Below are positions 18,610 to 27,616 of a stretch of 64,000 bases of DNA, piece after piece (the first letter of the stretch is position 1; every line of letters starts with the position of its first letter). Position numbers and translations under genes: made by a program. The stretch covers positions 1,456,969 to 1,520,968 of the forward strand of contig NZ_PJOM01000002.1 in the NCBI RefSeq assembly GCF_002900965.1, read 5' to 3'. The notes under the pieces were generated by a model. The model did not search any database, was not told the origin of the DNA, and saw nothing but the letters and a program-made list of their open reading frames with translations. The stretch comes from Pseudotabrizicola formosa (lineage in GTDB: Bacteria > Pseudomonadota > Alphaproteobacteria > Rhodobacterales > Rhodobacteraceae).

Positions 18610-20064
18610 CTACCCGTCGCGCAACAGTGCTTCGGCCTCGATTTCTACACGGTGATCCCCGATCAGCCCGGCGACCCGCACCAAGGTGTTGGCGGGCTTA
18701 ACCGAACCGAACACCCGCCCATGCGCGGCAGATACCGCCATCACATCGGACTCGTCGGTGATGTAGATCCGCGTCCGCACGATGTCTTCGGCCTGCCCGC
18801 CGAGCGAGGTGACCGCCGCCACGATCCGGTCAAGGATATAGGTCGCCTGCGCCCCGGCATCCTGTGGTGCCACTGCGCGCGACACGCCCGCCACAGCCGT
18901 AGTGCCCGATACCAGAATCCGATCCCCGATCCGCTGTGCGCGGCAATAGCCGGCGATGTCTTCCCATTTTGACCCGGTCAGCACCTGCGCCCCGCCCGGC
19001 ACCGGCTGCGGCACAAAAGCCTTCGGCACCTCCGACAGGTGATGCGACAGGTCGCCAGAAGCGGTCAGGAAGGGCGGCCTGCGGTATTCATCGCCACAAT
19101 CGCCCGGAATCGGGGTGGTGGCAGCAAACGCCGCCTCCAGCGTGGCACGGTCCTCCGCGTCCAGCGCGAAGGCAAAGAGGTTGAGGTTGTCGCTTGCATG
19201 CATCGCCTCGCCCAGACGCGCGCCAATGATCACGCCCGCAACGCGGCTCTGCTCCAGCACCCAGCGGGTCGCGATGTTGGAGATCGAGACGCCATGTTTG
19301 CGCGCCACGCGCGCCGCTGCCTGCAGCACGGTCTGGAACGCGTCCCACCCGCCTGCGGCCTGGATGAAGCGGTGATACTTCATCTTGGACCAGTCGGCGA
19401 TCTGCGCAGGCTCGGGCTGGCCCAGCCAACGGTCCGACAGGAACCCGCCGTTCAGCGTGCCATAGCCAAGGATCCACGCGCCGTGTCGCGCGCAAACCGC
19501 CGCCAGATCCCCCGCCGCGCGACGGTCCATCAGTGAAAAACTGACCTGGTTGGTCAGAAGCGGTACGCCGTCCGACAGCGCCAGATTGAAATGCGCGGCA
19601 TCAAAATTGGTGACGCCCAACTCGCCGATCAGCCCCTCGTCGCGCAGGCGCGCCAGTTCGTGCAGCGCGTCCAGCCAGGCCGGATGCTCGAACGTCCACC
19701 AATGGAACTGCAACAGGTCCACCCGGTCCACCCCCAGCCGCCGCAAGCGGTCCGTCACCCCGGCGCGCACCACTTCAGCCGTCATCGGCCCCGGCGCGGG
19801 GCACCATTTGGTCAGCGCCACGGGGCGTGGGTCACCGCCGCGCGCGAGCAGCCGCCCAGTGATGATCTCGGCGCTGCCGTAGTGATCGGCCATGTCAAAG
19901 GTATCGAACCCCGCCGCCGCATAATCGGCCAGCCAGCCCGCCCCCGTCTCGGGGTCGATGGTGGCACCATCCTTTTCGATATCAGCCACCTGCCACAACC
20001 CGGTCAGGGCGCGCGAAATCTCCAAACTATCGGTCAGGCGCAGGCGGTCTGGTCTGGCGGTCAT
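18610..20064 (-). CDS. Aldo/keto reductase fused to a RidA-like (YjgF/YER057c) domain
   Basis: 484 residues in two domains. Residues 1 to about 330 are an aldo/keto reductase: DTFDMADHYGSAEIITG (catalytic D..Y), VDLLQFHWWTFEHPAW, GELGVTNFDAAHF and a late VAGVIIGAR NADP-site block. Residues about 350-484 read as RidA: GYCRAQRIGDRILVSGTTAV, ATYILDRIVAAVTSLGGQAEDIVRTRIYI, and ANTLVRVAGLIGDHRVEIEAEAL with the carboxylate-binding Arg in RTRIYI. RidA removes reactive enamine/imine intermediates, so the fusion suggests a pathway that reduces a carbonyl near an unstable imine. It starts 3 bp after the GntR stop. Confidence 0.9.
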   Translation of the reverse strand: MTARPDRLRLTDSLEISRALTGLWQVADIEKDGATIDPETGAGWLADYAAAGFDTFDMADHYGSAEIITGRLLARGGDPRPVALTKWCPAPGPMTAEVVRAGVTDRLRRLGVDRVDLLQFHWWTFEHPAWLDALHELARLRDEGLIGELGVTNFDAAHFNLALSDGVPLLTNQVSFSLMDRRAAGDLAAVCARHGAWILGYGTLNGGFLSDRWLGQPEPAQIADWSKMKYHRFIQAAGGWDAFQTVLQAAARVARKHGVSISNIATRWVLEQSRVAGVIIGARLGEAMHASDNLNLFAFALDAEDRATLEAAFAATTPIPGDCGDEYRRPPFLTASGDLSHHLSEVPKAFVPQPVPGGAQVLTGSKWEDIAGYCRAQRIGDRILVSGTTAVAGVSRAVAPQDAGAQATYILDRIVAAVTSLGGQAEDIVRTRIYITDESDVMAVSAAHGRVFGSVKPANTLVRVAGLIGDHRVEIEAEALLRDG

Positions 20065-20067
20065 GGG

Positions 20068-20742
20068 TCAGCTTTCGGGGATAAGGAAACGGAAGGATCG
20101 GGTGATGTCAGCCTGCAGCGCTGCCTGTGCGGCAGAGCGGTCGCGCGCGCGCAGGGCCGCCACGATCTCATGGTGATGCGCATGTTCGGCAATCTGCCCG
20201 GCCTGCGGACGATTGATGATCAGGTTGAGATAGGCCCCATATTGCAGCCACAGCGCCTGTATCAGTGGCAGCAGCACGTCAGAGCCGGAATATCCGTAGA
20301 GCGTGAAGTGGAAATCGTGGTTGGCCACCAGATCAGGCAGATTGTCCGGCCCGTCCTTGGCGCGGGTCAGGATGGCATCCAGCATGTCGATGCCTGCAGC
20401 ATCGATCCGGTCCATCGCCTGATCCAGCACCAGACGTTCCAGCGCCAGTCGCGCCGCCATCAGGTCCGCTGCGCGACGGGCATCAAAATGCGGCACCATC
20501 AGCGTGCGCGACGGCGTATCGACCAACGCGCCTTCGGCCACCAGCCGCCGCACCGCCTCACGCACAGGGGTCATCGACACGCCCAGTTGTTCGGCCAACA
20601 TGCGCAGACTGAGCGTATCGCCGGGGGCGAAGGCGCCGCGGGTAAAAGCATCGCGGAGCGCGAAATAGGCATTCTCGCGCAACTTGGTCAGGTCGAGACG
20701 GGCAATGGCCTGAGTGTTCATGGTGACTCTTGACAGACTCAT
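20068..20742 (-). CDS. GntR-family transcriptional regulator (FCD domain)
   Basis: About 224 residues from ATG at 20740-20742; ATG at 20719-20721 is also possible. A start at 20766 would place the operator palindrome inside the gene. HTH: FAPGDTLSLRMLAEQLGVSMTPVREAVRRLVAEGAL. The C-terminal FCD domain has NHDFHFTLYGYSG and EHAHHHEIVAAL, metal-coordinating positions. It is divergent from the TIGR04076-like/AKR/Liv operon and followed by the AKR-RidA gene, so it is the likely local regulator. Confidence 0.9.
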   Translation of the reverse strand: MSLSRVTMNTQAIARLDLTKLRENAYFALRDAFTRGAFAPGDTLSLRMLAEQLGVSMTPVREAVRRLVAEGALVDTPSRTLMVPHFDARRAADLMAARLALERLVLDQAMDRIDAAGIDMLDAILTRAKDGPDNLPDLVANHDFHFTLYGYSGSDVLLPLIQALWLQYGAYLNLIINRPQAGQIAEHAHHHEIVAALRARDRSAAQAALQADITRSFRFLIPES

Positions 20743-20752
20743 TGGGTATCTT

Positions 20753-20765
20753 TGATAAAATATCA
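20753..20765. promoter_or_regulatory. Candidate GntR operator
   Basis: Perfect palindrome TGATA-AAA-TATCA in the short divergent region between the GntR gene and the operon starting at 20807. Size and placement suit an FCD-type GntR dimer controlling both directions. Confidence 0.5.
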
Positions 20766-20806
20766 CAGATCACAAGTGACTCGGTCAAGCCCGGAAAGGC
20801 GCATCG

Positions 20807-21178
20807 ATGGAACGAGACGGCGAACGCGGGTTCTGGCTTTATGATCTGCGGGTCGACACCGTGCTGGACGGGCGCGTCCCGGTCTGTCGCCATATCGAAG
20901 GCGAGTCGTTTCGCGTGATCGGCGAAAACCTTGTGTTCGACGCAGGCCAGCAGGTGTCGATGTATGCCCTCATCGGCGTGTTGCCCCACCTGCCCGCCCG
21001 CCAACGCGACACCGACCCGGATGACTGGATGAGCACAGACGCCGAAATTGCCTGCGCAGATCCGCATTGCGGAGGGCGGTTCCGGATCGTGCGGGAAGGC
21101 CGCCGCTGGTATTCCCATGCCGCGACCACCGGTCTGCCCGACCAGCGCGCCACACCCTATTGGAAAGACTCCGAATGA
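20807..21178 (+). CDS. TIGR04076-like protein of unknown function
   Basis: 123 residues, ATG at 20807. It resembles the TIGR04076 group: an N-terminal strand (FWLYDLRVDTV), CRHIEGESFRVIGENLVF, QQVSMYALIGVLPHLPARQR, and DAEIACADPHCGGRFRI with two Cys that could bind metal. No enzyme activity is known to me. Its stop overlaps the start of the next aldo/keto reductase (ATGA), so the two are translationally coupled. Confidence 0.8.
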   Translation: MERDGERGFWLYDLRVDTVLDGRVPVCRHIEGESFRVIGENLVFDAGQQVSMYALIGVLPHLPARQRDTDPDDWMSTDAEIACADPHCGGRFRIVREGRRWYSHAATTGLPDQRATPYWKDSE

Positions 21179-22248
21179 CTGTTGAGACCATCGACCTTCG
21201 CCCCGGCCACCGGATTTCGCGCATCATCAAGGGCGGCTGGCAACTGGCGGGCGACCATGGCGAGGTGCGGCCCGCCGAGGCGATTGCCGATATGGAAGCC
21301 TTCCTTGACGCCGGGATCACCACCTTCGACTGCGCCGATATCTACAAGGGCGTGGAAGAAATGATCGGTGCCTTCATCGCCAATGTCCGCAACCGCCGCG
21401 GGGCCGAGGTGGCCGACCGCATCGTTGTCCATACCAAGCTGGTGCCTGACCTGACCCGTCTGGCCGACATCCGCCCTGACGAGGTGGAGGCCATCGTCGA
21501 CCGTTCGCTGAAGCGGCTGCAGATCGACCGGATTCCGATGGTGCAGTTCTATTGGTGGGATCTGTCCATCGGCAACGCGGTCGAGGCGCTCGAGGTGCTG
21601 AAGGACTGCCAGCGCAAGGGCAAGATTGCCACACTGGGCGTAACCAACTGGGATACGCCGGGGATGGACCCGTTCATCGACGCAGGCTTCGACATCGCCT
21701 CGGCGCAGGTGCAGTATTCGGTGCTTGACCGTCGTCCGGCGGCGACAATGGCCGCATGGGGCGCGCAGCGGGATGTGCAGATCCTGTGTTATGGCACGCT
21801 GGCGGGCGGATTCCTGACCGATGGCTGGCTGGGCAGACCCGACCCCGGATTTCAGTTCGACAACCGCAGCCTGATCAAATACCGCCTGATCATCGACGAA
21901 TTTGGATCTTGGGATCTGTTCCAGACCCTGCTTGCCACACTCAGCGCCATTGGTGCCCGGTATGGCGTGTCGCTGTCCTCTGTCGCCACCCGCTGGGTGC
22001 TGGATCAGCCGCAGGTCGCCGCCGCCATCGTCGGCGCACGCTATGCGCGGCATCTGCCCCAGACGCTGGAAGCGTTCCGCCTGACACTCGACGATGCCGA
22101 CCGCGCGGCGATCGACGCGGTTCTTGCACAGGCCGGGGGGCCGCATGGCCCGGTGTACGGGCTGGAGGGTGATCGCAGCGGGCGGCACGGCCGGATCATG
22201 AAATACAACCTCAACACCAATCCCAACGACAAAGTCCACGGCGCATGA
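21175..22248 (+). CDS. Aldo/keto reductase
   Basis: 357 residues. NAD(P)H-dependent carbonyl reductase family: ISRIIKGGWQLAGDHG, TTFDCADIYKGVEEMIG (catalytic D..Y), IPMVQFYWWDLS, ATLGVTNWDTPG, and a late VAAAIVGARYARHL cofactor block. It is clearly related to the AKR half of the fusion at 18610-20064 (shared WW, LGVTN, GYGTL/CYGTL and GGFL patterns), so the locus carries two paralogues. ATGA overlaps at both ends place it in one operon with the TIGR04076-like gene and livG. Confidence 0.92.
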   Translation: MTVETIDLRPGHRISRIIKGGWQLAGDHGEVRPAEAIADMEAFLDAGITTFDCADIYKGVEEMIGAFIANVRNRRGAEVADRIVVHTKLVPDLTRLADIRPDEVEAIVDRSLKRLQIDRIPMVQFYWWDLSIGNAVEALEVLKDCQRKGKIATLGVTNWDTPGMDPFIDAGFDIASAQVQYSVLDRRPAATMAAWGAQRDVQILCYGTLAGGFLTDGWLGRPDPGFQFDNRSLIKYRLIIDEFGSWDLFQTLLATLSAIGARYGVSLSSVATRWVLDQPQVAAAIVGARYARHLPQTLEAFRLTLDDADRAAIDAVLAQAGGPHGPVYGLEGDRSGRHGRIMKYNLNTNPNDKVHGA

Positions 22249-23012
22249 CCGACCCGGTGCTGTCCCTTTCCGCGCTGACCCGGGATTTCGGCCCGTTCCG
22301 CGCAGTGGACGGCGTGTCGCTGACCATCCGGCGCGGCAGCATCACCGGGTTGATCGGGCCGAACGGCGCGGGCAAGACCACGCTGTTCAACATGGTGGCG
22401 GGCACGCTCAAACCCACATCGGGCACTGTGTCGCTGAACGGGACCGACATCACCGGCCTGCCCTCCGAGGCATTGTTCGCGCGCGGGTTGGCCCGCACCT
22501 TCCAGATCCCTCGCCCGTTCCGCCGGATGTCGGTGCTGGACAACGTGATGCTGGCCCCACCTGCGCAGCTGGGCGAGACCGTGTTCGGCGCGCTGTTCGG
22601 ACGCGGCAAGGTGGCGGCCGAGGAAGCCCGGCTGCGTGACAAGGCGCGCGACATTCTTGCATTCATGACGCTGGACAAGCTGGCCGATCAGCCGGCGGGC
22701 AAGATCTCGGGTGGGCAGATGAAACTGCTGGAACTGGCCCGCGCGCTGATGGGCGACCCAAGCGTGATCCTGCTCGATGAGCCCGCCGCAGGGGTGAACC
22801 CGTCGTTGACCCGCACGCTGATTGAACGGATCGAAGAGCTGAACCGGCGCGGCACCACCTTTGTGGTGATCGAACATGATATGGATTTCGTGATGCGCCA
22901 CTGTGACCCGGTGATCGCCTTGGCCGAGGGCCGCGTGGTGTTTGAGGGCAGCGCCGATGAGGCGCGGGTCAATCCGCTGCTGCTTGACGCCTATCTGGGG
23001 GCCCCGGCATGA
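22245..23012 (+). CDS. livG: Branched-chain amino acid-type ABC transporter ATPase, LivG class
   Basis: 255 residues. Walker A GPNGAGKTT, LivG-specific GLARTFQIPRPFRRMSVLDN, signature ISGGQMKLLELARAL, Walker B VILLDEP and EHDMDFVM. Overlaps its neighbours by 4 bases on each side. The family imports branched-chain and other amino acids, amides or urea; the substrate here is set by the binding protein at 25623 and is unknown. Confidence 0.95.
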   Translation: MTDPVLSLSALTRDFGPFRAVDGVSLTIRRGSITGLIGPNGAGKTTLFNMVAGTLKPTSGTVSLNGTDITGLPSEALFARGLARTFQIPRPFRRMSVLDNVMLAPPAQLGETVFGALFGRGKVAAEEARLRDKARDILAFMTLDKLADQPAGKISGGQMKLLELARALMGDPSVILLDEPAAGVNPSLTRTLIERIEELNRRGTTFVVIEHDMDFVMRHCDPVIALAEGRVVFEGSADEARVNPLLLDAYLGAPA

Positions 23013-23734
23013 CCGCGCTTTTGACCATCGCCGCGCTGGAAGCAGGCTATGTGCGCGACCTGCCGATCCTGCGGCAGGTGAACCTGTCGGTGATGCGCGC
23101 CAGCCTGACGGTGATCATCGGGCCGAATGGGGCTGGGAAATCCACGCTGATCAAGGCCATTGCCGGTCTGGTGCCGGTATCGGCGGGCACGGTCACACTG
23201 GACGGCGCCGACATCACCGGCATCCGCCCCGACCAGATGGGTGCCCTGGGCCTGGCCTATGTGCCGCAGACAGATAACATCTTTCGCCACCTGACCATCC
23301 GCGAAAACCTCGCCCTCGTGTTGCGCCGCGTGCCAGACCGCACCACCCGGCTGGACGAGCTTTACGCCCTGTTCCCGCCACTGGCCGCCAAACAGGCCGA
23401 CCGCGCAGGGTCATTGTCGGGCGGGCAACGGCAGATGCTGGCTGTCGCCATGGCCCTGTCGGGTCGGCCGCGCGTGATGCTGATGGACGAACCTTCCGCC
23501 GGGCTGTCGCCCAAGATCGCCGCCGAAGTGCTGGACCTGACCCGCAGCCTGACGGCGCAGGGGGTGACCGTTCTGCTGGTGGAACAGAATGTCAAACAGG
23601 CGCTGCGGGTGGCCGACCACTGCTATATCCTGGCCGAAGGCCGCAACCAGCTGGACGGCCCCGCCGCCGCCATCCTGTCGGACCCGATGGTGGCCGAAAT
23701 CTATCTGGGCGGCAAACGCGTGGGGGCCGCATGA
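23009..23734 (+). CDS. livF: Branched-chain amino acid-type ABC transporter ATPase, LivF class
   Basis: 241 residues. Walker A GPNGAGKST, LivF-type LGLAYVPQTDNIFRHLTIREN, signature LSGGQRQMLAVAMAL, Walker B VMLMDEPSAGLSPK, LLVEQNVKQAL. Starts on the 4-base overlap with livG and ends on a 4-base overlap with livH. Confidence 0.95.
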   Translation: MTALLTIAALEAGYVRDLPILRQVNLSVMRASLTVIIGPNGAGKSTLIKAIAGLVPVSAGTVTLDGADITGIRPDQMGALGLAYVPQTDNIFRHLTIRENLALVLRRVPDRTTRLDELYALFPPLAAKQADRAGSLSGGQRQMLAVAMALSGRPRVMLMDEPSAGLSPKIAAEVLDLTRSLTAQGVTVLLVEQNVKQALRVADHCYILAEGRNQLDGPAAAILSDPMVAEIYLGGKRVGAA

Positions 23735-24645
23735 TCCAGAGCCTCGTTGACGGCATCCTGACCGGTGCCATCATCAGCCTTGGCGCCATCGGCCTGACGC
23801 TGGTCATGCACATGCTGCGCTTTGCCAATTTTGCCTATGCCGAACTGCTGGCCATCGGGGCCTATGCGGCACTTGTGTTCGATGTGCTGTTTTCGGGGCT
23901 GGTCCCCGTGCTCGACACCGCCTTCGCGCCCCTGACGCTGAGTGGGGCGCTGGCCCTGGCCACGATCATCGCCATGGTCATCACCGGGGCATCAGCGGTT
24001 GCCATAGACTGGCTGGTGTTCAGGCGCATCCGGGCCAAGGCCGACGCGCTGTCGATGGTGTTTGCCTCCTTCGGCGTCGCGCTGATCGTGCGCAATGTGC
24101 TGGTTCTGATCTTCGGTCACAGCGCGCAGCTCTATTCCAACGATATCGCCTTTGCCATCGTGGTCTCACGCGATCCCCTGCTGCTGATCAAGCCCGATCA
24201 GGTGTTCGTGCTGGGGGCGGCACTGGCCCTGATGACCGGGTTTCATCTGATCCTGACGCGCACCACATTCGGCTTTGCCCTGCGCGCAGTCGCCGAAAAC
24301 CCTGCCCTTGCGCAGGTGTCGGGCGTGCGGCTGAGCACGATGATCACCGCCGTCTGGATGATCGGCGGCGGCTTGTCGGCGGCGGCGGGGGTGTTCTATG
24401 CCCTGACCAACCAGATCACGCCGGTGCTGGGGCACAACTTTCTGCTGCCGGTGTTTGCGGCCACCATCGTGGGCGGCATCGGGTCGGTGCATGGCGCGGT
24501 GCTGGGCGGCTTCATCGTCGGCATCGCCTCGGGGCTGGCTCTGATGGTGCTGCCCTCGGGCTATGCGCCCGCGATGCCTTTCGTCATCATCCTTGCCGTG
24601 CTGCTGGTCCGCCCGAATGGGTTGTTTGGAAGGGACGAGTCATGA
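23731..24645 (+). CDS. livH: Branched-chain amino acid-type ABC transporter permease, LivH class
   Basis: 304 residues with about eight membrane helices. LivH features: MIQSLVDGILTGAIISLGAI at the N-terminus, the cytoplasmic loop TTFGFALRAVAENPALAQVSGV, and FAATIVGGIGSVHGAVLGGF. Overlaps livF and livM by 4 bases. Confidence 0.94.
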   Translation: MIQSLVDGILTGAIISLGAIGLTLVMHMLRFANFAYAELLAIGAYAALVFDVLFSGLVPVLDTAFAPLTLSGALALATIIAMVITGASAVAIDWLVFRRIRAKADALSMVFASFGVALIVRNVLVLIFGHSAQLYSNDIAFAIVVSRDPLLLIKPDQVFVLGAALALMTGFHLILTRTTFGFALRAVAENPALAQVSGVRLSTMITAVWMIGGGLSAAAGVFYALTNQITPVLGHNFLLPVFAATIVGGIGSVHGAVLGGFIVGIASGLALMVLPSGYAPAMPFVIILAVLLVRPNGLFGRDES

Positions 24646-25622
24646 TCGGCCTGATCTCTTACCTCGCCTTCTTTGCCACCATGGCGGGCATCCTTGCCAT
24701 TGTCGTGCTGGGGCTCAACCTGCAATGGGGCTACACGGGCCTGTTCAACGGCGGCGTCGTCGCCTTTTTTGGTGCTGGCGCATACGGCACCATGATCCTG
24801 GGCGGGCGGCCCGAGCCGGGGCAGTTCGGCGGGTTTGAATGGCCCTTCCTGTTTGCCCTCGCGGGCGGCGTGCTGCTGGCGGGGGCAATCGCCTGGATCG
24901 TTGGCATCCTCACCTTGCGCCTGCGCCACGATTACCTTGCCATCGCCACCTTCGGCGTGGCCGTGGCCTTCGAAAGCATCGCGCGCAACGCCGAATGGCT
25001 GACGGGCGGGGCCAAGGGGTTGCGCGGTTTCCCCCGCCCGCTGGAGGCGGCCATTGGCAACACCTTTGTATACGGGTTGTGCTTTCTGGCCATGGTGATG
25101 GCCGTGCTGGCGGCGGTCTACTGGGCGTTGCAACGCCTTGTGCAATCGCCCTATGGCCGCGCCCTGCGTGCCATCCGTGAAGATGAGGTGGCCGCCCGCA
25201 GCCTTGGCAAGAACCCCACCCGCCTGCGCCTGCAGTCCTTTGTCATCGGCTCGATGATCATGGGCGTGGCGGGCGGGCTTTATGTTGCGTTCTACGCCTT
25301 TGTCAGCCCGCAGGATCTGGCACCCATCCTGACCTTCCAGGTCTGGGCCATGCTGATCGTGGGGGGGGCCGGCAACAACCGGGGCGCGGTGCTGGGGGCC
25401 TTCCTGATCTGGGGGGCCTGGACCGGCAGCGGCTTCGCCCTGTCGAAATTCGCCCCCGCCGCGATGCAGCTTTACACCGGCCCGATTCAGTACATCCTGA
25501 TCGGGACCGTGATTGTTGTGATGCTCTTGTGGCGCCCGCAGGGACTGCTGCCCGAACGCATCACCCAGCGCTTTACCAAAACGGCCAGCAAGGTCGGAAC
25601 AACCAGCAAGGGAGCTTTCTGA
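24642..25622 (+). CDS. livM: Branched-chain amino acid-type ABC transporter permease, LivM class
   Basis: 326 residues. LivM features: LGLNLQWGYTGLFNGGVVAF, RLRHDYLAIATFGVAVAFE, the EAA-like loop SPYGRALRAIREDEVAARS, and MLIVGGAGNNRGAVLGAF. The stop codon is directly abutted by the start of the binding-protein gene. Confidence 0.94.
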   Translation: MIGLISYLAFFATMAGILAIVVLGLNLQWGYTGLFNGGVVAFFGAGAYGTMILGGRPEPGQFGGFEWPFLFALAGGVLLAGAIAWIVGILTLRLRHDYLAIATFGVAVAFESIARNAEWLTGGAKGLRGFPRPLEAAIGNTFVYGLCFLAMVMAVLAAVYWALQRLVQSPYGRALRAIREDEVAARSLGKNPTRLRLQSFVIGSMIMGVAGGLYVAFYAFVSPQDLAPILTFQVWAMLIVGGAGNNRGAVLGAFLIWGAWTGSGFALSKFAPAAMQLYTGPIQYILIGTVIVVMLLWRPQGLLPERITQRFTKTASKVGTTSKGAF

Positions 25623-26876
25623 ATGACACGCAAGATCATGAGTTTTTCGGCCGCTGCGGCACTGGCCGTCATGGCCAATGCGGCTGCCGCACAGGACTGT
25701 TCGGTCAAGGTCGGCATCGTGCTGCCAACCTCGATCGACTGGGGCAAGCCGATTGCCGAAACCGCGCTCTGGGTCGCCGACATGGTGAATGAGGCAGGCG
25801 GCGTCGACGGCTGCAAGGTGGAGTCCATCCTGCGCGACGACCAGAACGACGCCAAGGTCGGCGTCGATGCTGCCAAGGCGCTGGTCGATCTGGACAAGGT
25901 GCAGCTTCTGATCGGAGCGGTCGGCTCGGGCGTGACCATCCCGATCCTGACCTCTGTCACCGTGCCTGCCGGGGTCATGCAGATTTCGTGCTGTTCCTCC
26001 TCCACCCGACTGACCGACCTTGCCGCCGAAGGAGCCCTGAAGGGGCTGTGGTTCCGCACCTTTGCCACCAGTCAGGTGCAGGCCTCTGTCGCCGCAATGG
26101 TCGCAAAGGAAGCTGGCTACAAGAAGGTCACCATCCTTTACAAGAATGACGACTGGGGTCAGGACCTTGGCAAACTGGCCGCTGACGCCTTTGCCAGTGC
26201 CGGGATCGAGGTGGCCACATCCATCGCCATCACCGACGCCCAACCCAGCTACCGCGCCGAAGTGACCGAAGCCATCGGCACCGCGCCCGAGGCGGTATAC
26301 CTTGCGCTTTACCCCAAGGAAGGCATCTCGGTCGTGCGCGAATGGCTGTCCTTGGGCGGCACCACCAAGATGATCGGGGCCAATTCGCTCAAGTCCGACG
26401 AGTTCCGCGATGCGGTGGGCATGCAATATCTGGCCGAGTTCATCGGCACCGATACCTCCTCGCCGCGCACCGACAGCGCCACCGGCTTTGTCGCCGCCTA
26501 TGAGGCAAAGTTCGGTACCGCCCCCACTGGCCCTGGCCTGCCCAACAGTTTTGACGCGACGGCGATTTCGCTCCTGGCCTATCACGCGGCGGGGCGCGAT
26601 GCGACGGGCGCAGAGATTGCCGCCAAGGTGCCGATGGTCACCGACCCGACGGGCACCCCGGTGACGGCGGATGTCGCGGGCATCAAACAGGCGATGGCGC
26701 TGCTGTCCGAAGGCAAGTCGGTGTCCTGGCAGGGTGGAACGGGGGCTGTCGCATTCGACCAGTTCGGCGATGTGTCGGCCCCGGCTGTGTCATGGGGTTT
26801 TGGCGAAGCCGGGATTGATGAAAAGCGTTACTTCACGCTGGAAGAAGTCGGCGCCTTCATCACGTCGATGCAGTGA
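25623..26876 (+). CDS. Branched-chain amino acid-type ABC transporter substrate-binding protein
   Basis: 417 residues. Signal peptide MTRKIMSFSAAAALAVMANA, cleavage near AAAAQ. The Peripla_BP_6 fold is shown by VKVGIVLPTSIDWGKPIAE, IGAVGSGVTIPILTSVTVP, TILYKNDDWGQDLGKLAADA and AEAVYLALYPKEGISVV-like text. The atypical insert QISCCSSSTRLTDLA places two adjacent Cys near the ligand cleft. Unusually, the binding protein is the fifth rather than first Liv gene, and its stop overlaps the GTG of the aspartate dehydrogenase-like gene. Confidence 0.92.
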   Translation: MTRKIMSFSAAAALAVMANAAAAQDCSVKVGIVLPTSIDWGKPIAETALWVADMVNEAGGVDGCKVESILRDDQNDAKVGVDAAKALVDLDKVQLLIGAVGSGVTIPILTSVTVPAGVMQISCCSSSTRLTDLAAEGALKGLWFRTFATSQVQASVAAMVAKEAGYKKVTILYKNDDWGQDLGKLAADAFASAGIEVATSIAITDAQPSYRAEVTEAIGTAPEAVYLALYPKEGISVVREWLSLGGTTKMIGANSLKSDEFRDAVGMQYLAEFIGTDTSSPRTDSATGFVAAYEAKFGTAPTGPGLPNSFDATAISLLAYHAAGRDATGAEIAAKVPMVTDPTGTPVTADVAGIKQAMALLSEGKSVSWQGGTGAVAFDQFGDVSAPAVSWGFGEAGIDEKRYFTLEEVGAFITSMQ

Positions 26877-27589
26877 CCAAAGGGGGTCCGCTGCCGCAGG
26901 GGCGCGCGGGCCGCCTGCCCCCCGAAGACCTGACGGCTGTCAACCTGATCGGCCGTGGCAAGATCGGCGCGGGGGTGGCCGACTGGCTTGCGGCGCGTGC
27001 GGGCTATGTGGTGACACAGGTGGGGCGGGATGGTCACGCGCCACCCGCCCCCCTGACGATAGACACCGCCGGGCCTTGCGCCCTGCGCGACTTTGGCGAG
27101 GCGTTGCTGGCGCAGGGCGATCTGTGGACCGTCGGCGCCTCTGCGCTGATCGACCACCGGCTGCATGACCGGCTCCGGGCGGTGGCCACGGACCATGGAA
27201 CGGAGTTACGGCTGTTCACCGGCTGGATCACTGGCCCAAATCTGTGCCCGCCCGGCACCGGCGCGCGGCTGCACATCGAACAATCCGCCCCTGACCTTGG
27301 CCCCGCCCCCGGCCTGCTGTTCGAAGGCCCCCTTGCCACGGCGGCCTTGCACTTTCCCGACCATCTGAACACGGCAACCGCCGCTGCCCTGGGCGGCCCG
27401 GGCATTGACGCGACCAGCATCGCCTTGCATTCGACCGAAAGCGGCGGCCCACACGTCATCCGCGCCCGCTTCGACATGGAGGGGCAGAGCATCACCTCGG
27501 AAACCAGATTTGGCACCGGGCCGCATCCTGTTACCATGGCCATCATAGCCGCCTTGCAGGCACGAGGCCGCTGGCTGCGCTATGGCTGA
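26873..27589 (+). CDS. Aspartate dehydrogenase-like (DUF108/NadX family) protein
   Basis: 238 residues from GTG at 26873, overlapping the upstream stop. The NAD(P) motif is VNLIGRGKIGAGVADWL. The C-half has LLFEGPLATAALHFPDHLNTATAAAL and a late SETRFGTGPHPVTMAIIAAL, the DUF108 pattern. Aspartate dehydrogenases oxidise L-aspartate to iminoaspartate. Some expected conserved positions (the NPxTS segment) are altered to GPHPVTM, so the substrate may differ. As last gene after a Liv importer, it probably acts on the imported amino compound. Confidence 0.75.
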   Translation: MTKGGPLPQGRAGRLPPEDLTAVNLIGRGKIGAGVADWLAARAGYVVTQVGRDGHAPPAPLTIDTAGPCALRDFGEALLAQGDLWTVGASALIDHRLHDRLRAVATDHGTELRLFTGWITGPNLCPPGTGARLHIEQSAPDLGPAPGLLFEGPLATAALHFPDHLNTATAAALGGPGIDATSIALHSTESGGPHVIRARFDMEGQSITSETRFGTGPHPVTMAIIAALQARGRWLRYG

Positions 27590-27616
27590 AATCGTGGGGG
27601 GATTGACCAAAAGAGC

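Noticed and set aside
17092..18972. Long plus-strand frame opposite the FAD oxidoreductase
   Set aside because: No family resemblance and no ribosome site; the minus-strand gene has clear FAD motifs.
24561..26585. 674-codon minus-strand frame across livM and the Liv binding protein
   Set aside because: His/Gly/Gln-rich shadow of two well-supported plus-strand genes.
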